A stretch of 64,000 nucleotides of DNA, taken from NCBI RefSeq assembly GCF_000261365.1, contig NZ_AJVC01000006.1:1-64000 (forward strand). The letters are read 5' to 3'. Positions within the stretch are counted from its first letter, which is position 1. Each line of letters starts with the position of its first letter. The position numbers and the translations under genes are program-made. Below, piece by piece: positions 52,070-60,755 of the stretch. The stretch comes from Herbaspirillum sp. GW103. Its GTDB lineage: Bacteria; Pseudomonadota; Gammaproteobacteria; Burkholderiales; Burkholderiaceae_D. A model generated the notes under the pieces. It was given only the letters and a program-made list of their open reading frames with translations, made no database searches and had not been told where the DNA came from.

Positions 52070-53204
52070 GCCACTTGGCGATGCGCACACCATCCAGGCG
52101 CGAGCCATTGGCCGTCCCGCTGCCCAGCATGGTGACAATCACCGGGCGGCGGTCGTGCACCAGCAGGCGCAGCACCATGTTGTGGCCGGACTCGTTGATG
52201 AAGCCGGTCTTCTGTACCGTGGCATTGACCTGGCCGTAGCGGATCAGACGGTTGGAATTGATGTACTGCAACTGCCCGCGACCGATGTTGATGATCTTCT
52301 GCTTGTCCAGTGAATCGTTGCGAATGAGCTGGTAGCGATTGGCCGCCTTGACCAGTTCAGCCAGCTCGCGCGGGGTCGAGACATTCTCCGGTGACAGGCC
52401 GGTGGCATTCTCGAAATGGGTATGGGTCATGCCCATCGCCTGGGCGCGCGCGTTCATGGCGGCGATGAAGGCCGGGCGGCCACCGGGATAGTCGCGGCTC
52501 ATGGCCGCAGCCGCACGGTTCTCCGAGGACATCAGCGCGATATGCAGCATGTCCGCACGCGACAGGCTGGCCCCCACGTTCAGGCGCGAATGGGTGAACT
52601 TCAGGTTGTCCAGGTCGTCTTCGGTCACCTCCAGGCGATTGGCCATGGGCAGCGACTTCTGGTCCAGCCAGACGATGGCCGTCATCAGCTTGGTTACCGA
52701 GGCGATGGGCGCGACCGTATCGGCGTTGCGCTCGAAGAGCGGCGTATTGGTCTGTTCATCCAGTACATACACCCCGCGCGAGAAGAGGTGGCGGCGCGAG
52801 GCTTCCGTGAAGCCGCAGCGCGACAACAGCTCGGGCTTGGTGTTGGTGGTGATGGCCGGGGTGGCAGCCTTGGCCGCAACAGCCGCCGTGCCCGCCACAG
52901 CGGCAGCGGCTGCATGGCTGCGACGGCGGCTGCGGGCCGGCACGCGGGCCTTGGCGGGAGCGGCGGCCTTCTTGCGTACGCTGCGCTTGCGCCCCTTGGC
53001 GCCGCTACTGGCAGGCCGATGCTTGCCGGCCGTGGAACCGGCGGCCTGGGCCTCGCTGATCTTGCCCGACAAGGCCGTCAGCGCCAGCAGCAGCACGCTG
53101 CACATGAGCAAACGGACCAGCACGCCGGCGCGGCGCAGGCCAGGCAGAATCAGCTGAAAAAAGAGGAAATCATTACCGGAACGGGACTGCTGCGTGCAAA
53201 ACAT
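52050..53204 (-). CDS. pbpG: D-alanyl-D-alanine endopeptidase, PBP7-like serine hydrolase
   Basis: The 384-residue protein has a long N terminus with a membrane/signal segment (about residues 25-50). A Lys/Arg/Ala-rich low-complexity linker (about 55-118) precedes the penicillin-binding fold with Ser169-V-T-Lys172, Ser227-E-N and Lys332-T-G. PBP7-type enzymes cut DD-crosslinks of peptidoglycan in the periplasm. The basic linker is longer than in E. coli PBP7 and may contact the wall or DNA-like polyanions; its function is not known. A strong sigma-70-like promoter lies upstream. A start at the internal ATG (residue 34) is possible. Confidence 0.88.
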   Translation of the reverse strand: MFCTQQSRSGNDFLFFQLILPGLRRAGVLVRLLMCSVLLLALTALSGKISEAQAAGSTAGKHRPASSGAKGRKRSVRKKAAAPAKARVPARSRRRSHAAAAAVAGTAAVAAKAATPAITTNTKPELLSRCGFTEASRRHLFSRGVYVLDEQTNTPLFERNADTVAPIASVTKLMTAIVWLDQKSLPMANRLEVTEDDLDNLKFTHSRLNVGASLSRADMLHIALMSSENRAAAAMSRDYPGGRPAFIAAMNARAQAMGMTHTHFENATGLSPENVSTPRELAELVKAANRYQLIRNDSLDKQKIINIGRGQLQYINSNRLIRYGQVNATVQKTGFINESGHNMVLRLLVHDRRPVIVTMLGSGTANGSRLDGVRIAKWLNCSLN

Positions 53205-53286
53205 CGTCGAAAACCTTAGTCGGGGCGCTCATCCAAGACCGGTCATGATACGGAAACTTGGCTTTTGATGCAGCCCCCTTCAGCTG

Positions 53287-53315
53287 TGTATAACGACAAA
53301 TGAACAATATGACAA
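53287..53315 (-). promoter_or_regulatory. Sigma-70-type promoter for pbpG
   Basis: On the minus strand TTGTCA (-35) and TATACA (-10) are separated by exactly 17 bases. The -10 lies about 83 bases before the pbpG start in the divergent gap with the murA-like gene. Confidence 0.65.
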
Positions 53316-53443
53316 ACTGACAAGTCCCCCCGCAGCCACAATTTGCTTCCCCGGCTGCAACCCGGCGGCGCATAATCTGTCCATTGCTGGCCGGGGCAGG
53401 CTGCTCCCGGCGCTCTCCGTCCGACTGAATCAACGATTTCCTC

Positions 53444-54748
53444 ATGTCCAATCTCATCGTACACGGCGGCCGCCCGCTGCGCGGCGACATCATCCCCTCC
53501 GCCAACAAGAATGCCGTCCTGCCCATTCTCTGTGCCACGCTCCTGACCGACCAGCCACTGCGCCTGATCGGCATTCCCGAGATCACCGACGTCAAGAAGA
53601 TCCTGGAGATCTTCCGCGTGCTCGGCAGCCAGGTGCAGGTGGACTATGCCAGCGGCGTGCTGGAGCTGCATCACCGCGATACCCGTTTCGATCCCAAGCT
53701 GCACCATCTGCCGGAGGAGATGCGCTCCTCCATCATGCTGGTGCCGCCCTTGCTGGCGCGCTTCGGCGTGGCGCGGCTGGAAAACGACGTCAAGGGCTGC
53801 ACCCTGGGCGTGCGCGAGATCGATCCGCACGTCGAGGTGTTCCAGCGCTTCGGGGCGCAGGTGGAGAGCAGCCCCGACTCGCTCATCATCCGCAGCGCCG
53901 GCCGCATGCAGGCCAATCATCACTGGCTGGACTATGCCTCGGTCACCACCACCGAGAACTTCGTGCTCTGCGCGGCTGCCGCCGACGGGGAATCGGTGCT
54001 CACCAATGCCGCCTCCGAGCCGCACGTGCAGGAGTTCTGCCGTTTCATGGCGATGATGGGCGTGCAGATCGATGGCATCGGCACCTCGCGCGTGAGCGTG
54101 CGCGGCAGCGGCCAGCCGCTGGGCGGTGGCGAGTTCCGCTTCGATGAGGATTTCCACGAGATCGCCACCTTCCTGGCCATGGGCGCCATCACCGGCGGCC
54201 AGGTGCGCGTGCGCAACAGCGCCCCGCAACAGTTCCCGCTGATCGACCGTACCTTCGCCAAGTTCGGCGTGGAAGTGGTGCATGAAAACGGCTGGTCGCA
54301 CACGCGCCAGAACGGGCCGCTGAAGGTCGTCAAACCCTTCACCAGCAACATCCTGACCAAGGTGGAAGCCGCGCCCTGGCCCTATCTGCCGGTGGACCTG
54401 CTGCCCATCTTCATCGCACTGGGGGTCAAGGCCGAGGGCAACACCATGTTCTGGAACAAGATCTACGATGGCGCCATGGGCTGGAGCAGCGAGCTCTCCA
54501 AGTTCGGTGCCCACGTGTTCCTGGGCGACCCGCATCGCCTGATCACCTTCGGCGGCTTGCCGCTGTCACCGGCTTCGGTGGAGAGCCCCTACATCATCCG
54601 CGTGGCCATTGCCCTGTTCATGGTGGCCGCCAGCATCGAGGGCCGCTCGGAAATCCGCAACGCCCTGCCGATCCGGCGCGCTCATCCCAAGTTCGTGGAA
54701 AACCTGCGCTCGCTGGGCGCGGTGGTGGACTGGGTCGAAGAAGACTGA
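53444..54748 (+). CDS. UDP-GlcNAc 1-carboxyvinyltransferase-like protein (MurA paralogue)
   Basis: The 434-residue EPSP-synthase-fold protein has the MurA catalytic features: Lys22-Asn23 in SANKNAVLPIL, Arg94 in MRSSIMLVPPLLARFG, Cys119 in VKGCTLGVREIDPH and an Asp in LPVDLLPIF. Canonical MurA transfers enolpyruvate from PEP to UDP-GlcNAc, the first committed step of peptidoglycan synthesis. The sequence departs from typical MurA in many usually fixed positions (GCTLG in place of GCAIG, LPVD in place of FPTD). It is isolated from cell-wall or histidine operons and sits next to a peptidoglycan endopeptidase, so it looks like a diverged second copy. Activity as MurA is likely but unproven. Confidence 0.82.
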   Translation: MSNLIVHGGRPLRGDIIPSANKNAVLPILCATLLTDQPLRLIGIPEITDVKKILEIFRVLGSQVQVDYASGVLELHHRDTRFDPKLHHLPEEMRSSIMLVPPLLARFGVARLENDVKGCTLGVREIDPHVEVFQRFGAQVESSPDSLIIRSAGRMQANHHWLDYASVTTTENFVLCAAAADGESVLTNAASEPHVQEFCRFMAMMGVQIDGIGTSRVSVRGSGQPLGGGEFRFDEDFHEIATFLAMGAITGGQVRVRNSAPQQFPLIDRTFAKFGVEVVHENGWSHTRQNGPLKVVKPFTSNILTKVEAAPWPYLPVDLLPIFIALGVKAEGNTMFWNKIYDGAMGWSSELSKFGAHVFLGDPHRLITFGGLPLSPASVESPYIIRVAIALFMVAASIEGRSEIRNALPIRRAHPKFVENLRSLGAVVDWVEED

Positions 54749-54781
54749 TCCCCGCCACGGCCCAGGCCCGAACCGACATCG

Positions 54782-54806
54782 AAGGGGACGCCAGGCGTCC
54801 CCTTTT
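54782..54806 (+). terminator. Intrinsic terminator of the murA-like gene
   Basis: AAGGGGACGCC and its exact complement form an 11-base stem with a one-base centre (effective small loop) followed by TTTT, about 35 bases after the stop codon. Confidence 0.8.
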
Positions 54807-55381
54807 CGCAGGACAGGAGAAGGGCTTTTCATCCTGCAGATCCCCGTTCGCAGTGCACGGATTTTTCCCGCTGCGCAGTCACTCTTGCCGAGGACATCGG
54901 AAGCGATCATCGGCATCCTTCCGGTTACCCGTTTCTGCACGATTACCCTTTTGTTTTGCCGCATTTCCACGGGCCTTGTCAGGCTTTTGAAAGCTGCCAG
55001 AACAACTGCTTCTAGGCGGGAAATATCGAATTATTTCGATAGCTCTCTGCCAACTGCAGCCGCATAGTTTCCGCCGTTAATCTACGCCGTGGCGGAAGTA
55101 CAGGTCATGCGAGGAGGATGCGGTCGAGCCACGAGAGAACAAGACAAGGCTGACCGCCCCCTGCAGAAACCCCTTCACCTACCACCACCGAGACAGGCTT
55201 CGCCCCACTGATCCGAGAGCAGAGCTTTGATCCGGACAGTCCTGTCTCAACCGCAATGAACGTCGCGCTGCCCTCCCCGGAGAGCGGCCTGGACTCGTGC
55301 GCCCTGCGGTTGGCGTAGTCGTGATCAACATGTGTGCCGGATGATGCGATCCGGTGCGCCTTCTACGACTGAGCAGACAAC
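54807..55381. other. Long leader/promoter region before the BapA-type adhesin
   Basis: About 575 bases with no convincing gene on either strand. An AT-richer block lies near 55010-55080, and a TTCCGCC..GGCGGAA hairpin lies near 55068-55097. The length suggests an extended regulated promoter or 5' untranslated region for the adhesin gene at 55382. No specific operator was recognised. Confidence 0.5.
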
Positions 55382-56896
55382 ATGAGCGTTACCGTATTGA
55401 ACCTGACTGAAGCCAGCACCCTGCTGCGCACGATCAACAAGCGCGATATCAAGGATGTGCGCGCCATCGACAACGACCTGGCCCTGGTGATGGAGAACGG
55501 TCACAAGATCATCATCAGCCGTGGCGCCGTGACCGCCGTGAACTCACCGCAGCTGGTCCTGGAATTCGCCGACGGCGACGTCGCCCTGGGCGATGTCTTC
55601 GAGAAGCTGAACCACATCGAAGTCCCCAACGATGCCACCGCTCCCCTCACGGCCAGTGAAGTCAAGCGCTATGGCATCAAGCGCGTGGTCAAGGCCAAGG
55701 CCAAGGACACCGCCAAAGACAAGGACGAAGAACAAGCCGAGGCCCGAGCGGAGGTCGACGACGGCAAGCCCGTGGCCACCCTGGCCAGTGATGGCGCGCT
55801 CAAGCAGCCGCTGGCGGCCAGCGAGGTGGCGCAGAAATCGGCCATCCCATCCTCTTCCCTCACCGAGGGCAGCAGCACCCAAGCCGCCGACAACGGCGGC
55901 GGCCTGTCCTTCTCCTGGCCGTTGGTCGCCGGTGGCCTGGGCCTGCTGGCAGCGGCAGCCGGTGGTGGTGGTGGCGGCGGCGGTGGCGGCCAGTCGGGTG
56001 CGGCCGCAGTGCCCAAAGCGGGCACCACGCTCTCCGGTGCCACCGTCCTGGGTCCGCTCAACAATGCCACCATCACCGCCTACGACAGCCAGGGCAACGT
56101 GATCGGCAAGCCGGTGCCGGTGATCAATGGCCGCTATTCGCTGGTGCTGGACCAACCCGACTACAAGGGCCTGATCCTGCTGGCCGTGCGCGACAACACC
56201 CCGGGCGTGGCCGACAACTTCGCTGATGAAGCCACGGCACCCGACAGCAATGGCCAGGTGGGCTACGTCTCGAGCAAGCTCCCCCTGACCGAAGGCCAGG
56301 TCTGGCTCAAGGCGCGCATCGTGCGGACCGCCGCCCAATCGGGGGTTGCCCAGGGCAGTACCCGCGAACTGGGCAGCGAACTCAAGTTCACCCTGGACAA
56401 GACCGCACCGGCCCAGGTGCCACTGCGCATGGACGCCAGCGGTGATGATGGCATCAGCAGCGCCGACGGCATCTCCAGCCAGACCGGCATGCAGCAGGGC
56501 GGGGGCACCAGCGTGCTGGGCAGCTGGCTCAGTTTCACGCTGGTCAACGGCAATGACGACATCGCCCTTGGCGCTACCCGCTACGGTGCGGCGACCTTCG
56601 TGCAGACCGGCGCCGGTCAGGACAAGATCATCGTCGGCTCCTTCGGCCACAACGATAACCTGTCCGCGACCGTGGGCGATTTCACGCTGGGCGTGGACAA
56701 GGTCGAGGTCTTCAACCAGACCCTTACCCTGGCCAACCTGTCCAGATTCGTGACGGCCTCGGCCGGTGCCAATGCCAACGACACGCGCCTGACGATCGAT
56801 CTGGACGGGGCCGGACCGGGTACGGTGACCTATACGCTGATGCTGCAGAACGTGATGTACAACAGCGCCAATACGGCCAGCATCTTCGGCCTGTGA
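55382..56896 (+). CDS. Short BapA-type surface protein with BapA-prefix-like domain
   Basis: The 504-residue protein starts with a domain like the BapA prefix of giant biofilm adhesins (DVRAIDNDLALVMENGHKII near residues 23-45). An acidic/Lys-rich linker follows, then a hydrophobic segment running into a poly-Gly tract (about residues 180-205), one Ig-like Bap repeat (about 210-345) and a C-terminal region with VTYTLMLQNV near residue 490, typical of type I secretion targets. Giant relatives have many repeats; here only one remains. No type I secretion genes are adjacent. It may be a secreted surface factor acting in trans with a T1SS elsewhere. The start ATG lacks a strong ribosome-binding site. 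Confidence 0.75.
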   Translation: MSVTVLNLTEASTLLRTINKRDIKDVRAIDNDLALVMENGHKIIISRGAVTAVNSPQLVLEFADGDVALGDVFEKLNHIEVPNDATAPLTASEVKRYGIKRVVKAKAKDTAKDKDEEQAEARAEVDDGKPVATLASDGALKQPLAASEVAQKSAIPSSSLTEGSSTQAADNGGGLSFSWPLVAGGLGLLAAAAGGGGGGGGGGQSGAAAVPKAGTTLSGATVLGPLNNATITAYDSQGNVIGKPVPVINGRYSLVLDQPDYKGLILLAVRDNTPGVADNFADEATAPDSNGQVGYVSSKLPLTEGQVWLKARIVRTAAQSGVAQGSTRELGSELKFTLDKTAPAQVPLRMDASGDDGISSADGISSQTGMQQGGGTSVLGSWLSFTLVNGNDDIALGATRYGAATFVQTGAGQDKIIVGSFGHNDNLSATVGDFTLGVDKVEVFNQTLTLANLSRFVTASAGANANDTRLTIDLDGAGPGTVTYTLMLQNVMYNSANTASIFGL

Positions 56897-56968
56897 GGCG
56901 GGTCGGGGCGGGGTCGGGAATTTGACGGAAAGCTTCACCCGCCCTGAGCGGCAATCGTAGTACCCTAC

Positions 56969-57006
56969 GACAAAGGGCGGCCCGCAGGCCGCCCTTTGTC
57001 ATTTTC
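56969..57006. terminator. Bidirectional terminator
   Basis: A 14-base perfect inverted repeat (GACAAAGGGCGGCC with its complement, loop CGCA) is followed by ATTTT on the plus strand. It ends the adhesin gene on the plus strand and may also end the minus-strand microprotein/membrane protein unit. Confidence 0.85.
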
Positions 57007-57026
57007 CTTCATGCGAGCCGAAACCC

Positions 57027-57098
57027 TCAGAACAACAGGATCAGCAGCAGGATGATGGGGATGGGAATCCCCAAGAGCCAGAGCAGAATGGCGCCCAT
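57027..57098 (-). CDS. 23-residue hydrophobic membrane microprotein
   Basis: A 24-codon frame follows a strong AAAGGAGA ribosome-binding site at correct spacing. It encodes an almost wholly hydrophobic peptide beginning MGAILLWLLGIPIPIILLL, a single membrane helix with a central Pro-rich kink (GIPIPI). It lies about 50 bases after the stop codon of the membrane protein gene on the same strand and before the bidirectional terminator, so it is probably the second gene of that unit. Such a peptide could act as a partner subunit of the larger protein. No function is known to me. Confidence 0.7.
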   Translation of the reverse strand: MGAILLWLLGIPIPIILLLILLF

Positions 57099-57149
57099 GT
57101 CAGTCTCCTTTGAAAGTTGGGATGCGGATGTGTTTCCGGTCGCGCCGCT

Positions 57150-58199
57150 TCAGCGCAGCTCGGGCTCGGCGACGCGGTGAGCATGGAGCTCGTGATGCAG
57201 GACCGGTTCGCCGTAGAGTTCGTTGCGGTCACGCAGGCGACCGCCATAAGTGGCCAGCAGGCTGGCGACGAAGGCCCCGCACAGGAGCGCCAGGAACATC
57301 CACAGCGAGGCATAGGCCGCCGCCTTGCGGGCGGCATCGGCGGCTTCCTTGCCCTTGGCGGCAGCCTGCTCCAGGTTGCGCTGGTAGGCGGCGAAGGTAT
57401 CGGCCACGCGCTTGTCGGCATCGGCTTGCGACAGGCCGGTATGGCGTGCCACCAGCTGGCCCAGGTAGCGCTTGTCGTTGTCCGCCAGTTGCTGGTTGGC
57501 CAGCGAATAGCCGAACACGCGGACCACTTCCATGCGCTGGGCCGAGCTCAGTTCACGGCCATCAGCGGGGGTCGGTGCGGCCAGCGGTGCAGCAGGTGCA
57601 GCGCCAGCGTTGGGGGTAGCGGTCGTGTTGGTATCGGTGCGGAACATGGAGTCGATGAAATATCCCGAGGCGCGATCGGCCAGGTTGCCTGCCTGTTGTG
57701 CGCCGTCCGGGCCCATGGCCGCTGCGGTCGCAACAGTACCGGTCCCCAGCGCGCCACCGGCGGCACCCAGGGTCTTGGCACCGCCCGAGATCACGCTGCC
57801 CACGGCCGAACCCAGCAGGGCGGCGGTGGCCAGCGAGGCCACGGCCCAGGCCAGCAGGCCATGCGCGGTATCGCGGAAATAGACTTCACGGGTATGCAGA
57901 CCCGCCCATTTCACGCGCAGGCGGCCCGCCAGGAAACCGCCGATGGCCGAGGCCGCGATCTGGGTAAAGAGCAGCCAGCCGGCGGTGGAGTAACCGATGG
58001 CCTTGGCCGAAATACCCTGGCCGGACCACGGCGAGATGGAGGAGAAGCCCAGGCCGAAGCCCAGCATCACCAGGATGAACGACAGCGCGGCGGCGGCGAA
58101 GGCGCCCGCCAGAATGGCGCCCCAGGAGACGCCGGAACCGTTGTTGTTGACGGCCTCGACACTGGCCGCTGGAAGGGAATGAATGCTGGAGGTGGTCAT
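57150..58199 (-). CDS. Conserved multi-pass membrane protein of unknown function
   Basis: The 349-residue protein has about four hydrophobic segments (about residues 23-55, 68-92, 108-145 and 300-325). The Gly/Ala-rich N-terminal half contains WGAILAGAFAAAALSFILVM, and a charged soluble region (about 215-295, predicted helical, EQAAAKGKEAADAARKAAAY) precedes the last helix. I do not recognise a named family. A longer frame exists upstream, but the ATG at 58199 begins the hydrophilic N tail. A 23-residue membrane microprotein is encoded just downstream. Confidence 0.7.
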   Translation of the reverse strand: MTTSSIHSLPAASVEAVNNNGSGVSWGAILAGAFAAAALSFILVMLGFGLGFSSISPWSGQGISAKAIGYSTAGWLLFTQIAASAIGGFLAGRLRVKWAGLHTREVYFRDTAHGLLAWAVASLATAALLGSAVGSVISGGAKTLGAAGGALGTGTVATAAAMGPDGAQQAGNLADRASGYFIDSMFRTDTNTTATPNAGAAPAAPLAAPTPADGRELSSAQRMEVVRVFGYSLANQQLADNDKRYLGQLVARHTGLSQADADKRVADTFAAYQRNLEQAAAKGKEAADAARKAAAYASLWMFLALLCGAFVASLLATYGGRLRDRNELYGEPVLHHELHAHRVAEPELR

Positions 58200-58489
58200 G
58201 AGTCTGCTCGCAATTCTCGGTGGATTCTGGATGGATTGATCTCTGCGGCGAGCGCAGGGCCGGGCGGCATTGCCACGGGAAGACTGTAGGGGCGCGGCGG
58301 CGGTGACGCCATCGGCGCAGTTCGGCAGGTGGCGTAGGAGAGCAGGCATACCGGTAGTCGGCATGCAGGAGAAGGACCATGCAGGCGTACCGGGATCGCT
58401 ACGAAAAACTGCTCGGCATGGGCGCGCCGGGTCTTATAGAATGGGCGGCTCCCCGTGCGGCACAGCCGCTTGACTCTGCTACGGATCCC

Positions 58490-59152
58490 ATGGCCACGAC
58501 TCCCATCACCCACTTCCTGTTCGACCTCGACGGTACGCTCATGGACAGCGATGCCCTGCACCACGCTGCCTTCAACACCATCCTCTCGCGCTGGAACCGT
58601 TCGGTGGATCTCGATTACTACAAGACCCACATCATGGGTGCCTCCAATGCCATGATCTTCGGTCACCTGTTCCCCGGCATGCCGGCCTCGGAATATCAAC
58701 CGCTGGCCGAAGAGAAGGAACAACTCTTCCGTTCCCAGCTGGACCGGCAGGTCGCCCCTACGGCCGGCATCGAGCGCCTGCTCGACCATATCGCCCGCAT
58801 CGGCGCGCGCACGGCGGTGGTCACCAATGCACCGCGCGCCAATGCCGAGCTGATGCTCAACGCCACCGGCCTGGCCGGTCGTTTCGATACGCTGGTCATT
58901 GGCGACGAACTGGAACGTGCCAAGCCCGATCCGCTGCCCTACCTGACCGCGTTACGACTGCTGGGCGGAACACCGCAACAGGCGGTGGCCTTCGAGGATT
59001 CGAGTTCGGGTGTGAAAGCCGCCAGCAGCGCCGGAGTGTGGACCTTCGGCATGCTGGGCGGGCTGGATGAAGCGCGCCTGCGTGCCGCCGGCGCCCATGC
59101 GGTGATCCGCGACTTCAACGGCCAGCCGCTGTGGGACAAGCTCGGCGGCTGA
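58490..59152 (+). CDS. HAD-superfamily phosphatase (phosphoglycolate phosphatase/beta-PGM-like)
   Basis: The 220-residue HAD hydrolase has motif I FLFDLDGTLMDSD (about residues 9-21, nucleophile Asp), motif II in AVVTNAPRAN (about 105-114), motif III Lys in ERAKPDPLPY (about 142-151) and motif IV FEDSSSGVKAA (about 165-175). The alpha-helical cap follows motif I. Substrates are small phosphorylated metabolites; the precise one cannot be told. The frame is open upstream to 58379 but the ATG at 58490 begins the conserved domain. It is followed closely by two membrane-protein genes on the other strand. Confidence 0.9.
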   Translation: MATTPITHFLFDLDGTLMDSDALHHAAFNTILSRWNRSVDLDYYKTHIMGASNAMIFGHLFPGMPASEYQPLAEEKEQLFRSQLDRQVAPTAGIERLLDHIARIGARTAVVTNAPRANAELMLNATGLAGRFDTLVIGDELERAKPDPLPYLTALRLLGGTPQQAVAFEDSSSGVKAASSAGVWTFGMLGGLDEARLRAAGAHAVIRDFNGQPLWDKLGG

Positions 59153-59162
59153 TCCCGCGCCC

Positions 59163-59738
59163 TCAGTCGGGACGCGCCGCCCCCACGTGATGATCCGGCA
59201 GGAACCACAACAGGGCCAGCAGCACGTAGATGGCGGTGGCGCCCAGCGGTGCTGCCAGCGAGAGCGGAATGGCGACCGCATAGAGCAGGATGGACAGCGC
59301 ATTCTTGCGTCCATGGCCCAGCAGCGCCGCCAGCGAAGGATGCGCGGCCTCGCTGTGGCGCAAGGCGCGCTTCAAGAGCAGGAAAGACACCGAGCACATC
59401 AGCAGCACCACGCCATAGCAAGCCACCGGCACGCTCTGGCGATGATGGTTGGCCACCCACGAGGTGACGAAGGGCAGCAGCGACAGCCAGAACAGCAGGT
59501 GCAGATTGGCCCACAGCACGCGGCGATCCACCTGCGTGGCCAGCTGCAGCAGGTGATGATGATTGACCCAGTAGATGCCGATATAGACGAAGCTGAGCAC
59601 ATAGCTCAACAGCGGCGGCATGAGCGGCGCCAGGTCGGCCAGGCTGGCGCCCTGCGGTGTCTGCAGGCCCAGCACCATGATGGTGATGGCAATGGCGATG
59701 ACGCCATCGCTGAAGGCTTCCAGCCGCGCCTTGTTCAC
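59163..59738 (-). CDS. TMEM175-like potassium channel family protein (DUF1211)
   Basis: The 191-residue membrane protein begins with the family hallmark ARLEAFSDGVIAIAITIMVL (residues about 4-23, FSD motif lining the pore), followed by five further hydrophobic segments. WVNHHHLLQLATQVDRR lies near residues 58-75, with conserved His and Asp residues. Bacterial relatives form tetrameric potassium-leak channels. The start is GTG overlapping the stop of the DUF1275 gene (GTGA), so it is translationally coupled to it. Confidence 0.85.
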   Translation of the reverse strand: MNKARLEAFSDGVIAIAITIMVLGLQTPQGASLADLAPLMPPLLSYVLSFVYIGIYWVNHHHLLQLATQVDRRVLWANLHLLFWLSLLPFVTSWVANHHRQSVPVACYGVVLLMCSVSFLLLKRALRHSEAAHPSLAALLGHGRKNALSILLYAVAIPLSLAAPLGATAIYVLLALLWFLPDHHVGAARPD

Positions 59739-60436
59739 AGCCCTGCCGCCTTGGCCGGCAGCGGTTGGCGGAATTCCCACACCACCAGCGCCACCAGGAT
59801 CAGCACCGGCACCATCAGCCCGGCAAAGCCGATGGCGTGATAGGCGAAGGCGGCGGCGATGGCCCCTGCGCCGAAGGACAATACCGGCCACACGAACTTG
59901 ATGCAGCGCTCGGTGGTCCCGGCATCGGCGGCACCGCGCAGCATGTCCACCACATCGATCACCACTTGGGTGACATTGCCGGTCATCAGCGAAGTCGGTG
60001 CCAGGTGCGCCAGCAGCAGGCGACTGATGGCGCTGTGCACGCCCATGGACGCCGTACCCAGCAGTCCGGCGGCCATCACCCAGCCTGCCGTGGGCGATTG
60101 CACCGGGGCCGCGGCGATACCGCAGAGCATGAATCCGGTCAGCAGCAGCAGTTGCAGCAGCAGCGACCAGCCCAGCGCCCGACCCGCGCGGCGCTGGATG
60201 GCGGCGATGTAGAGGCGCGCCACCGCCACCCCCACAATGAAGGCCGGGAAGGCCAGGAACTTGAGCAGGATGGACATCTGCGCACTGTCGGCCAGGGCGG
60301 CACCGATGAGGATGAAGTTGCCCGTCACGTGGGCCGTGAACAGGCCGAACAGCGCGATGAAGCCCAGGGTATCGACATAGGCGGCGAGAAAGGCCAGTCC
60401 CGAGGACTGGAGGCGGTTGCGTTGTGCGGCTTGCAT
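59735..60436 (-). CDS. DUF1275 (YoaK-like) membrane protein
   Basis: The 233-residue protein has about six hydrophobic segments. The DUF1275 signature AAYVDTLGFIALFGLFTAHVTGN-type region (about residues 18-40) and a later LAPTSLMTGNVTQVV segment (about 144-158) are present. Members are inner-membrane proteins of unknown transport function. The ATG at 60436 fits the family start better than the upstream in-frame codons. It is first in a two-gene unit with the TMEM175-like gene. Confidence 0.85.
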   Translation of the reverse strand: MQAAQRNRLQSSGLAFLAAYVDTLGFIALFGLFTAHVTGNFILIGAALADSAQMSILLKFLAFPAFIVGVAVARLYIAAIQRRAGRALGWSLLLQLLLLTGFMLCGIAAAPVQSPTAGWVMAAGLLGTASMGVHSAISRLLLAHLAPTSLMTGNVTQVVIDVVDMLRGAADAGTTERCIKFVWPVLSFGAGAIAAAFAYHAIGFAGLMVPVLILVALVVWEFRQPLPAKAAGL

Positions 60437-60594
60437 GGGGGATCTCGCTGTGGTGAGGCGGGGAGCCAGGCCGCACACCTTAGCACCGCTGCGGCCGTGC
60501 GCCCATTATCCCTGTGGATAAGACAAGCCTGACCGGGACCGACTCCTTGCCTGACCGACAACAAGATCGTCTGCCGGGATGCAGCAAAGGCATT

Positions 60595-60623
60595 TTCTAC
60601 AAAAAACAGCACGTTTGTACAAT
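60595..60623 (+). promoter_or_regulatory. Candidate promoter upstream of the FixJ-type regulator
   Basis: TTCTAC and TACAAT are separated by 17 bases in the 320-base gap before the regulator gene at 60756. The -10 is good but the -35 is poor. The rest of the gap holds no gene. Confidence 0.35.
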
Positions 60624-60755
60624 CCAAGCCTGGCCGGAATGCCGATCATGCGAACTGAACAACGGCACGACATGGCCTGTGGCGCCCGCGGATGCGGGCG
60701 GGTCCGCGCACCTGTTCGGCCCAGGATTTTTGCAACCGGCAAGACGGATGGCACT

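Noticed and set aside
54807-55067. Continuation of a frame past the murA-like gene as a small separate gene
   Set aside because: The frame lies behind a strong terminator, has no start signal and its composition differs from coding DNA here.
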